DNA from: VRUE01 sp036524775
GTDB taxonomy: Bacteria > Actinomycetota > Thermoleophilia > Solirubrobacterales > 70-9
Assembly (NCBI GenBank): GCA_036524775.1
Contig: DATDBO010000078.1
Span: 1-9,865, forward strand
Length of the DNA: 9,865 nucleotides
Reading direction: 5' to 3'
This document shows, piece by piece, positions 1 to 5,823 of this stretch (position 1 is its first letter; every line of letters begins with the position of its first letter). The notes below the pieces were generated by a model. That model was not told the DNA's origin and did not search any database. It was given only the letters and a program-made list of their open reading frames with translations. The translations under genes and the position numbers were made by a program.

Positions 1-333
1 GGCAACGACGAGAGCTCGACCGGAAAGGCGGCTCTCAGGCCGCGGAGCGGCGGCCGGCACCGGCTCGACCCGCTTGGGGACCCTGTCGCCGCCCGGAGGC
101 GCGACCCCGTGGCGATACTCGTCGGCTAGTCGTTCCCCGTCGAGGCCCAGGTAGTAGGCGTAGGTGCGAACGAAGCCGCGCGTATAGGCGACGCCGGGAA
201 GGACGTCCCACTCTTCGTTCTCGATCGCCAGCAGGTAGCGGACGCGGATCTTGATCGCCGCTTCGACCTCGGAAAGCTCGATTTTGCGACGAATTCTCGC
301 CTCGCGCAGTGTGGCTCCGATACCGGTGTCCAC
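1..333 (-). CDS. RodZ-like helix-turn-helix protein, N-terminal part (cut by window edge)
   Basis: The first 111 residues are visible, without a stop. Residues 5-65 match the N-terminal HTH of RodZ-type proteins: 'GATLREARIRRK', then 'EVEAAIKIRVRYL', then 'ENEEWDVLPG' and 'YTRGFVRTYAYYLGLD'. In this family the cytoplasmic HTH binds MreB, and a single membrane helix leads to a periplasmic domain. Here a basic, Pro-rich linker (about residues 72-100) ends in 'GRALVVA', which could be the start of that helix. The start is GTG at 333, the only start codon in frame below the ftsK stop at 379, but its ribosome binding site is weak. The gap from ftsK is 45 nt in the same direction, so co-transcription is likely. 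A regulator with the same HTH is possible. The domain call is firm; the RodZ role is inferred from the family and its place beside ftsK. Confidence 0.85.
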   Translation of the reverse strand, partial: MDTGIGATLREARIRRKIELSEVEAAIKIRVRYLLAIENEEWDVLPGVAYTRGFVRTYAYYLGLDGERLADEYRHGVAPPGGDRVPKRVEPVPAAAPRPESRLSGRALVVA

Positions 334-378
334 GCTGACATTGTGTCTGCTGCGCCTCTCCGGCGCGAACGATCGCGG

Positions 379-2571
379 TTATCCGGCCTCGTCGGCCTCG
401 ACCCCGACCGGCTCGCCGCCGCCGGCGAGCACCCGCGGCAGGTCGGCCTCTGTGATCAGCACCTGCCGCGGCTTGGAGCCCTCGTAGCCGGAGATCACGC
501 CGCGCCGCTCGAGCATGTCGATCAACCGACCGGCGCGGGTGTAGCCGACGCGCAAGCGCCGCTGGATCATCGAAACGGAAGCGGTTTCGGTCTGCACGAC
601 GGTGCGGATCGCTTCGTCGAGCAGGTCATCGGCGTCGGGGTCGAACTCGCCGTCCCCGCCGTCGGCGGCGACCTCCTCGCGCGCCTCGAGCAGCTCGTCC
701 TCGAACTCCGGTTCGCCCTGCTTGGCCCAGTGACCGGTGATCCGGGCGATCTCCTCCTCGGTGACGAAGGCGCCCTGCACACGGGCCAGCTTCGAGGTGC
801 CGGCGCCGCGGAAGAGCATGTCGCCCTGGCCGAGCAGCGCCTCCGCCCCGCCCTGGTCGAGGATCACCCGCGAGTCGGTCTGGGAGGAGACGGCAAAGGC
901 GATCCGGGCCGGGATGTTGACCTTGATCGTGCCGGTGATGATGTCGGTCGAGGGCCGCTGCGTCGCCAGCACCAGGTGGATGCCGGTGGCGCGCGACTTC
1001 TGCGCCAGGCGGATGATCGAGTCCTCGACCTCGGCCGGCGAGACCATCATCAGGTCGGCGAGCTCGTCGATCACGCAGAGGATGTGCGGCAGCGGCGCCT
1101 CGCCCGCCTTGGCGCGGGCGCGGTTCAGCTCGGCCAGGTTGCGGCAGCGGGCCTGGCCCATGATCCCGTAGCGGCTCTCCATCTCGCCGATCAGGTTGGC
1201 GAGCACGTTGGCGGCGAGGCGCGGCGAGGTGACGACCGGGGTGAGCAGGTGCGGGACGTGCTCGTAGTGGTTGAGCTCGACCTGCTTGGGGTCGACCAGG
1301 ACGAGGCGCACGTCGTTGGGCGAGGCGTGCATCAGGATCGAGGAGAGGATCGCGTTGACGCAGCCGGACTTGCCCGAGCCGGTGGTGCCGGCGACGAGCA
1401 CGTGCGGCATCTTGGCCAGATCGGTCCAGACGGCGTTGCCGTCGATCCCCTTGCCGAGCCAGGCGACCAACGGCGAGGCCTTCTCCGGCCGGCCGGCGTA
1501 GATGTCGCCGAGGCGGACGAGGCGGCGGCGCGTGTTGGGCACCTCGACCCCGACCGCCTGCTTGCCGGGGATCGGCGCGAGGATGCGGATGTCGGTCGAG
1601 GCCAGCGCGTAGGCGAGGTCGTTGGAGAGCTCGGTGACTTTCTTCACCTTGGTGCCGGGCGCGAGGCGCAGCTCGAAGCGCGAGACGTGCGGGCCGCTGA
1701 CGATGCCGACGATCTTCGCCTCGACGCCGAAGTGGCCGAGGGTCTCGACCAGCTTGCTACCGATCGCTTCGTGGTCGCGCGGGTCGGGCCCTTTGTCCCC
1801 TTTGCCCTTTTCGAGCACCTTCGACGGAGGGACGCGGTAGTCGATCTGCTCCGATTCGGTGACGCCGCGCTTGCTGCCCATCGGCGTCAGCGCGGCCTGC
1901 TTCGACTCCGAGTCGGTGCCTACGCCGAGGCCCTCCTCGCTGCGGACCTCGACCTCGTAGGCGTGGGGCTGAAGATCGTCGGCCAGGTCCGGAGCGTGCT
2001 CCGGGTCATCCTCGACCTCGGCGAGCTCGGCCGTGGCTGGCTCCGGCGCATCGCCGTCCTCGGCGATCGCGACGGTCGGTTCGAACTCGTCGTCCTCGGG
2101 ATAGCTGCTCATCACGTCGGTCGGGCCCACCTGGGTTTCGAATGTGGAGGAACCCTTTTCGCCGCGCCGCTGCTCGCGGTGCTGGATCGCCGTGCGGGCG
2201 ACGTCGCGCCCGCCGGCGACGGTGTGACGGACGCCGCGGCCGAGGCCCCGGAAGACGGTCGAGATCGAGGTGCCGGTGACGAGCATCGTGCCGACCGCGA
2301 GCATCAGCACGGTCGCGATCCGCGCGCCGACGTTGCCGACCAGGTACTCGAGCCCGGTCTCGAGCCCGTAGCCGACCTTGCCCCCGTCCCAACCGAGGAA
2401 GAGGACGAAGACGAGGTAGACCCCGGCGGCGATCAGGAAGAGGCCGATCAGATCGAGGTGTCGCTGCTGCAGGCTTTCGGGCAGGCGGGGCCGCGGCACG
2501 CGCGGCCTCGCCTTTGCCTTCCCCTTGGGCTTGCGGCGCGCGGCCGTGCCGCGCTTCTTGCGCACGAACAT
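379..2571 (-). CDS. ftsK: DNA translocase FtsK/SpoIIIE family
   Basis: This 730-aa protein is a septum-anchored, ATP-driven DNA pump that clears and segregates chromosome ends at division. A basic N-terminus (1-30) precedes two hydrophobic segments (about 38-60 and 78-100). An acidic linker (about 155-225) leads to the translocase core. The Walker A motif is GTTGSGKS at 395-402, 'LVLVDPK' is near 423-429, and Walker B is 'ILCVIDELAD' at 497-506. 'LVLATQRPS' follows at 533-541. The C-terminal winged-helix gamma domain (about 648-707, 'MIQRRLRVGYTRAGRLID') is the part that reads KOPS-type sites in studied FtsK proteins. The fold is complete, with no frameshift. E. coli FtsK has four membrane helices and I see only two here. 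ATG at 2571 begins a suitably basic N-terminus, but the leader has only GGCAGGGGC repeats and no classical ribosome binding site. It lies 35 nt after the coiled-coil gene. Confidence 0.97.
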   Translation of the reverse strand: MFVRKKRGTAARRKPKGKAKARPRVPRPRLPESLQQRHLDLIGLFLIAAGVYLVFVLFLGWDGGKVGYGLETGLEYLVGNVGARIATVLMLAVGTMLVTGTSISTVFRGLGRGVRHTVAGGRDVARTAIQHREQRRGEKGSSTFETQVGPTDVMSSYPEDDEFEPTVAIAEDGDAPEPATAELAEVEDDPEHAPDLADDLQPHAYEVEVRSEEGLGVGTDSESKQAALTPMGSKRGVTESEQIDYRVPPSKVLEKGKGDKGPDPRDHEAIGSKLVETLGHFGVEAKIVGIVSGPHVSRFELRLAPGTKVKKVTELSNDLAYALASTDIRILAPIPGKQAVGVEVPNTRRRLVRLGDIYAGRPEKASPLVAWLGKGIDGNAVWTDLAKMPHVLVAGTTGSGKSGCVNAILSSILMHASPNDVRLVLVDPKQVELNHYEHVPHLLTPVVTSPRLAANVLANLIGEMESRYGIMGQARCRNLAELNRARAKAGEAPLPHILCVIDELADLMMVSPAEVEDSIIRLAQKSRATGIHLVLATQRPSTDIITGTIKVNIPARIAFAVSSQTDSRVILDQGGAEALLGQGDMLFRGAGTSKLARVQGAFVTEEEIARITGHWAKQGEPEFEDELLEAREEVAADGGDGEFDPDADDLLDEAIRTVVQTETASVSMIQRRLRVGYTRAGRLIDMLERRGVISGYEGSKPRQVLITEADLPRVLAGGGEPVGVEADEAG

Positions 2572-2589
2572 GCGACCCGCTTCGACGCC

Positions 2590-2607
2590 GCCCCTGCCGC
2601 CCCTGCC
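2590..2607 (-). repeat. 9-bp tandem repeat in the ftsK leader
   Basis: Two perfect adjacent copies of GGCAGGGGC (read on the minus strand) occupy almost all of the 35-nt gap between the stop codon of the coiled-coil gene and the ftsK ATG. The purine-rich copies could give weak ribosome pairing, but the nearer one lies about 18 nt from the ATG, which is far for a normal Shine-Dalgarno site. Confidence 0.6.
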
Positions 2608-2957
2608 TAGAGCTGGGAGAGGATGGTCGCGAACCCGGCGATCATCGCTGCCGAAAGGGTGACGAAGCCGCCGATCATCGCTGTCTGCAGGGATTTGATC
2701 TCACCCCGCACGGAGCGTAGTTCGGCGTGCATCTCACGGTTCAGATCAGCGACCGAGACCTCCACTCGGCCGAGTCGCTGGTCCAAGCCACTGACCTTCT
2801 CCTCAAGTCGAAGAACACGCCCGCCCAGGCCATCGACCTTCTCCTCGAGTCGCATGACTCGGTTGCCAAGGCTGTCGACCTTCTCCTCGAGCCTGCCGAA
2901 TTTTCCGTCGAGATCGTCCATGCGGTGCTCTTTGTCTGCGAGAGCTAGTGTCTTCAT
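2607..2957 (-). CDS. Coiled-coil protein with C-terminal membrane anchor, unknown function
   Basis: The product is 116 aa. Residues 15-90 form a continuous heptad pattern with three 14-residue repeats, each opening RLEEKV at residues 22, 36 and 50, followed by further heptads to about 90. The last 25 residues (92-116) are hydrophobic ('MIGGFVTLSAAMIAGFATIL') and end at the stop, the layout of a tail-anchored protein with its coiled coil in the cytoplasm. XhlA-like and DUF1640-like proteins share this layout, but I do not recognise a specific family. ATG 2957 has no clear ribosome binding site; ATG 2921 (Met13) has AAAGAG upstream and is a good alternative, giving 104 aa. Codon use is unlike the neighbours: about 30 of 116 codons end in A or T by hand count, against 3 of the first 48 in argB. 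That suggests a recent arrival or weak expression. It lies between the lytic-protein gene and ftsK on the same strand. Confidence 0.8.
   Translation of the reverse strand: MKTLALADKEHRMDDLDGKFGRLEEKVDSLGNRVMRLEEKVDGLGGRVLRLEEKVSGLDQRLGRVEVSVADLNREMHAELRSVRGEIKSLQTAMIGGFVTLSAAMIAGFATILSQL
2793..2918 (-). repeat. Three 42-bp repeats encoding 14-residue heptad units
   Basis: The block read on the plus strand as GACCTTCTCCTC(A/G)AG occurs at 2793, 2835 and 2877, exactly 42 bp apart. Each copy encodes one RLEEKV unit plus eight more diverged residues. The two copies at higher coordinates are identical over this block and the third differs by one base. This fits growth of the coiled coil by in-frame duplication. 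Confidence 0.8.
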
Positions 2958-3003
2958 GATTGCAGACTAGAACGACGCGACGCGCGGGTGGCGCGACGAA
3001 TGC

Positions 3004-3038
3004 AAAATGTTTCGCACGAGTTCAGCGCGAAACGTGCG
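3004..3038 (-). terminator. Interleaved inverted repeats after the lytic-protein gene, possible terminator
   Basis: Just past the stop at 3041, the minus strand has a 7-bp stem, GTTTCGC (3033-3027) with GCGAAAC (3015-3009), an 11-nt loop and then ATTTT (3008-3004). This is a short, weak intrinsic-terminator shape. A second stem, CGCACG (3038-3033) with CGTGCG (3018-3013), uses overlapping arms, so the two cannot fully form together. The T tract is short, so this may instead be a protein-binding site or chance. Confidence 0.4.
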
Positions 3039-3040
3039 AC

Positions 3041-4021
3041 TCAGGCGCAGACCCAGGCGCTGCCGCCGGAGTCGGCCCAGATTTCGGCGGCGATGCGGTC
3101 CTGTTCGGCCTTCGGCGCTTCGTGCGGGGCGCCCTTTCCGCCGTAGGCCTCCCAAGTGGAGGGCAGGATCTGGTAGGCGCCGCCCGCCCCGCTGGTCGGG
3201 TTGAGCGCGCTGTAGTTGCCGCCCGACTCGCACATGACGATGTAGGTGGGGATCGCGTAGGGGCCGCCGAGCCAGCGGCCGACCGTTTCTTCGGCCGCTT
3301 CCCGACTCGCCGCTTCCGCCGCTTCGATCTCGCCGACCCACTCCTCGATCTTCGCCTTCAGCTCGACCAGCGCGGAGGCGCGCTCGGCGGCGAGGGCGTC
3401 GAGGCGGTCGGCAGCTTCCTCAGCTTCGACCCGTACCGCGCCGATCTCGGCGCGGGCGGCGGCGAGGCGCTCGTTGTAGGCGTTGACCCGGGCCTTGAGC
3501 TCGGCGACCAGCTCCAGGTCGCGGCGGACCTGGTCGCGGACCTGCTCGACCCGGACGGCGAGCTTGCTGTCGGAGTCCTCTATCCGCTGCAGGTACTCGG
3601 CGCGGACCTCGAGCTCCTCGAAGTCGCCCGAGCCGAGCACGATGCTCGCCGTGCTCGGCGAGCCGCTCGTGTAGATCGCGACGAGGCGGTCGGCAAGGAC
3701 GCGCTTGGCGCGGCGCAGGCGCTTGCGCGCGGCGTCGAGCCGGCGTTCGGCCCGCCGCACCTCGGCCGCCAGCCTCGCCGCTCGTTCGCGGCCGTGCGCC
3801 AGCAGGTCGGCGAGACGGCGCTCGCGCGCCGCCGCTTCGCTCGCTTCGGCTTCGGTCGTCGCCAGGCGTTCCTGGGTCGCGCGGATCTCCGCCCCCAGCG
3901 CGGCCGCTTCGTCGCGCGCCCCGCCGACCTTGTCGCGCAGCTCGCCGAGGTCGGCCGCGTGGGCCGACGCGGCCGACAGCACGACCAGGACAAGCAGCGA
4001 AATTGCAGGGAATTTCCGCAC
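3041..4021 (-). CDS. Secreted coiled-coil peptidoglycan-lytic protein (PcsB/CwlO-like coiled coil plus Rpf/transglycosylase-like domain)
   Basis: From GTG 4021 the product is 326 aa. Residues 1-22 are a signal peptide: 'MRKF', a hydrophobic core 'ISLLVLVVLSAAS', and a likely AHA cleavage site. Residues 25-245 are a long charged coiled coil with a central non-helical turn 'YTSGSPSTASIVLGSGDFEEL' split near 117-137, the pattern of PcsB, CwlO and EnvC-type regulatory domains, which in studied cases respond to FtsEX. Residues 250-326 match the Rpf/transglycosylase-like lysozyme fold: 'YIVMCESGGNY' with the expected catalytic Glu265, then 'GGAYQILPSTW', with Cys264 and Cys325 placed for the usual disulphide. 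It probably cuts septal or growing wall glycan outside the membrane. The frame is open to 4327, but that stretch overlaps argG and lacks a signal sequence at its start. GTG 4021 has no clear ribosome binding site and lies 22 nt after the 50-aa gene. The domains are firm; control by FtsEX is inference, and ftsE/ftsX are not in the window. Confidence 0.9.
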   Translation of the reverse strand: MRKFPAISLLVLVVLSAASAHAADLGELRDKVGGARDEAAALGAEIRATQERLATTEAEASEAAARERRLADLLAHGRERAARLAAEVRRAERRLDAARKRLRRAKRVLADRLVAIYTSGSPSTASIVLGSGDFEELEVRAEYLQRIEDSDSKLAVRVEQVRDQVRRDLELVAELKARVNAYNERLAAARAEIGAVRVEAEEAADRLDALAAERASALVELKAKIEEWVGEIEAAEAASREAAEETVGRWLGGPYAIPTYIVMCESGGNYSALNPTSGAGGAYQILPSTWEAYGGKGAPHEAPKAEQDRIAAEIWADSGGSAWVCA

Positions 4022-4043
4022 GAAGCGGGCGAGGGTAGCGTGC

Positions 4044-4196
4044 TCAGCCCTCGGGTACGTCTCGGCTCGCCAGGTACAAGGCGACGCCCACTCCGACCGC
4101 GGCGAGGCCCGCGCCGACCCGCAGCTGACGCCGGTAGCGGCGCCGCACGTACTTGAAAGCGAAGCGAAGGGCGGCCTTGCCGAGCGTGTTGTACAT
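4044..4196 (-). CDS. Small basic single-pass membrane protein, 50 aa, unknown function
   Basis: A 51-codon reading frame fills the gap between argG and the lytic-protein gene. The first 26 residues are strongly basic (RRRYRR at 18-23; nine Lys/Arg in all), and residues 27-43 are a Gly/Ala/Val-rich hydrophobic helix ('AGLAAVGVGVALYLA'). The tail 'SRDVPEG' is short. The positive-inside rule puts the N-terminus in the cytoplasm. ATG 4196 has a strong ribosome binding site (GAGGGGG, 6 nt upstream) and lies 12 nt after the argG stop, so it should be translated from the argG mRNA. No family is recognised. It could be a small membrane partner of the lytic protein that follows, but nothing in the sequence proves that. 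Start, ribosome binding site, composition and exact fit between genes together make it a convincing gene. Confidence 0.8.
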   Translation of the reverse strand: MYNTLGKAALRFAFKYVRRRYRRQLRVGAGLAAVGVGVALYLASRDVPEG

Positions 4197-4202
4197 CGCC
4201 TA

Positions 4203-4209
4203 CCCCCTC
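4203..4209 (-). promoter_or_regulatory. Ribosome binding site of the 50-aa gene
   Basis: GAGGGGG lies 6 nt before ATG 4196 and shares its first G with the argG stop codon TAG. It is among the best Shine-Dalgarno matches in the window and is the main reason to accept the small gene. Confidence 0.75.
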
Positions 4210-5477
4210 TACCCCTCGTCGCGCTGCCTGATCCTGTGAGCCATCCGCGACTGCAGGGACCAGAGCTCGATGAACCCGGGTGAGGCGCTCTGCGAGAAGA
4301 GGCCGCCGGACTCGGCGAAGGAAGCAAGCTCGGCGTCGTAGACGGCGTTCGGCGAAGAGCGAGTGACGACTCGCACGCTCCCTTTGTAGAGGCGCAGGCC
4401 GATCGTCCCGCTCACCTGGGCATTGACCGCGTCCATGTACGCGTCGAGGTCGGCGCGCAGCGGCTCCCACCACAGCCCGGCGTAGACGAGGTAGCCCCAC
4501 TTCTGGTCGAGGCCCGGCTTGAACTGGTTCTGGTGGATCGTGCCGACCAGTTTCTCGAGCTCCTGGTGGGCGGTGAGGAGGATCGCCGCGGCCGGCACCT
4601 CGTAGATGTCGCGCACCTTCAACCCGACGATGCGGTCCTCGATGTGGTCGACGATGCCGACCCCGTGGCGACAGCCGATCTCGGCCGCCCGTTCGAGCAG
4701 CTCGACGATCTCCAGCCGCTCGTCGTTCAGCGCGACGGGAACCCCCGCTTCGAACTCGACCGTGACGGTCTCGGCCTCGTCCGGCGCCAGCTCGGGCCGC
4801 GTGACCAGCTGGAAGACGTCGTCCTCGGGCGCGTGGTCGAGGTCCTCGATCCAGAGTCCCTCCGAGGAGCGGCCCCAGAGGTTGTCGTCGATCGAGTAAG
4901 GCGGCGTCTCCGTGCCGCCCTTGACCTCGATCTCGTTCTCGCGCGCGATGGCCATCTCCTCCTCGCGTCCCATCTGCCAGGAGCGCACCGGCGCGATCGT
5001 CTTGAGCTCCGGCGCCAGCGTTGCCACCGTCGCCTCGATCCGCACCTGGTCGTTGCCCTTGCCGGTGCAGCCGTGGGCGATCGTGTCGCAGCCGCTGCGG
5101 CGCGCGTACTCGACCGCGAGCTCGGCGATCAGCGGGCGGCCGAGCGCGGTGAAGAGCGGATAGCCGAGGCCGTAGATCGCGTTGGCCTTGATCGCCGGGA
5201 CGACGAAGTCGTGGGCGAAGCGCTCGCGGGCGTCGACCACGTGGCACTCGAGCGCGCCGAGCCGCTTCGCCTTGGCTTCGATCGTGGCGTAGTCCTCGCC
5301 CGGCTGGCCGAGGTTGACAGTCAGGCAGACGACCTCGGCTCCGTAGCGTTCCTGGATCAGCTTCAGGATCACGCTGGTGTCGAGGCCGCCCGAGTAGAGC
5401 AGCAGCACGCGCTTGACCTCCGCCGGATCGGCCTCGTGGCCCGCCGTGCGGACCTGCTCGGGTGCCGGCTCGCTCAT
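4209..5477 (-). CDS. argG: Argininosuccinate synthase
   Basis: This 422-aa cytoplasmic enzyme joins citrulline and aspartate using ATP to form argininosuccinate, the penultimate arginine step. The N-type ATP pyrophosphatase loop is YSGGLDTS at 28-35. Further family motifs are 'GCTGKGNDQVRIE' at 136-148 and 'SIDDNLWGRSSEG' at 195-207. A 20-residue N-terminal extension precedes the core, making it slightly longer than the usual 400 or so. ATG 5477 overlaps the stop of the 114-aa membrane protein gene as ATGA, and I see no Shine-Dalgarno site before it, so translation probably depends on coupling to that gene. argH, which often follows argG, is absent here; the next gene is the 50-aa membrane protein. 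Confidence 0.98.
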   Translation of the reverse strand: MSEPAPEQVRTAGHEADPAEVKRVLLLYSGGLDTSVILKLIQERYGAEVVCLTVNLGQPGEDYATIEAKAKRLGALECHVVDARERFAHDFVVPAIKANAIYGLGYPLFTALGRPLIAELAVEYARRSGCDTIAHGCTGKGNDQVRIEATVATLAPELKTIAPVRSWQMGREEEMAIARENEIEVKGGTETPPYSIDDNLWGRSSEGLWIEDLDHAPEDDVFQLVTRPELAPDEAETVTVEFEAGVPVALNDERLEIVELLERAAEIGCRHGVGIVDHIEDRIVGLKVRDIYEVPAAAILLTAHQELEKLVGTIHQNQFKPGLDQKWGYLVYAGLWWEPLRADLDAYMDAVNAQVSGTIGLRLYKGSVRVVTRSSPNAVYDAELASFAESGGLFSQSASPGFIELWSLQSRMAHRIRQRDEG

Positions 5478-5818
5478 TCGGCCGGGATGCCGCCGCTGCC
5501 GGCTTCTTCTTCGGGAGTGGTCGGCGGCGGTGCCGTCGTCGTTTCCGTGGCGGTGGTTTCTTCCTCGGTCGTCGTCGGCTCCGTCGTGGTCGTCTCGGTC
5601 GTCGGCTCCGTCGTCTCCTCGGTCGTCGATTCGGTGCTGATCGTCGAAGGCGCCGTGGTCGTGCCGTTGCCGCCGTCGTCGGAGGCGATCACCAGGATCG
5701 CCACCACGAGGCCGACGATCACGGCGATCAGGCCGGCGATCAGCAGCCGCATGTTGCCGTGCGGGCGACTGCCGGGGTCGTCCGGCTGCCCCATGATCCG
5801 GGTCGGGTCGTCATGCAC
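5474..5818 (-). CDS. Single-pass membrane protein with Thr/Glu-rich extracellular tail, unknown function
   Basis: The product is 114 aa. Residues 1-23 are polar, 24-45 form one membrane helix ('LLIAGLIAVIVGLVVAILVI'), and the rest is low complexity. Between residues 53 and 101 there are 26 Thr and 10 Glu, with TTEPTT-type repeats, then 'PPPTTPEEE' and a Gly-rich end. The layout suggests an N-in protein whose tail lies in the cell wall. Such Thr-rich tails are often O-glycosylated in actinobacteria, though that is not visible here. Its GTG start has a strong ribosome binding site and lies 5 nt after the 152-aa gene. Its stop overlaps the argG start. No catalytic domain or known family is seen. 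Its place between argD and argG gives no clear link to arginine; it may simply share the transcript or set argG translation. Confidence 0.88.
   Translation of the reverse strand: MHDDPTRIMGQPDDPGSRPHGNMRLLIAGLIAVIVGLVVAILVIASDDGGNGTTTAPSTISTESTTEETTEPTTETTTTEPTTTEEETTATETTTAPPPTTPEEEAGSGGIPAE
5516..5662 (-). repeat. Low-complexity Thr-codon tract with a 17-bp direct repeat
   Basis: This stretch encodes the Thr/Glu-rich tail and is mostly ACG, ACC and GAG/GAA codons. A perfect 17-bp direct repeat lies at 5571-5587 and 5598-5614, 27 bp (nine codons) apart. Slippage or recombination between these copies would change tail length in whole codons and leave argG in frame with its start. Confidence 0.75.
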
Positions 5819-5823
5819 GGCCG

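Noticed and set aside
343..2610. 755-codon open frame on the plus strand
   Set aside because: It lies antisense to ftsK, whose motifs are unmistakable. Long antisense frames arise because GC-rich third positions rarely make stops. Its Asp/Arg/Gly/Leu-rich composition shows no domain.
2727..2948. Plus-strand 73-codon frame with helical-looking repeats (DLLLE units)
   Set aside because: The repeat look is the reverse of the 42-bp heptad repeats. The minus strand gives a full heptad series plus a membrane anchor and matches the direction of all neighbours.
2958..3040. Promoter for the coiled-coil gene
   Set aside because: TCTAGT near 2967 is -10-like, but no suitable -35 lies at normal spacing, so I do not call it.
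2960..4156. 398-codon open frame on the plus strand
   Set aside because: It is antisense to the lytic-protein gene and the 50-aa gene, and has no recognisable motif.
4022..4327. Upstream extension of the lytic-protein gene to an ATG at 4327
   Set aside because: It would overlap argG and the 50-aa gene and bury the signal peptide 100 residues into the protein.
3580..5247. 555-codon minus-strand frame overlapping argG
   Set aside because: It is an out-of-frame reading of argG and the lytic-protein gene, extremely Arg-rich and without any domain.
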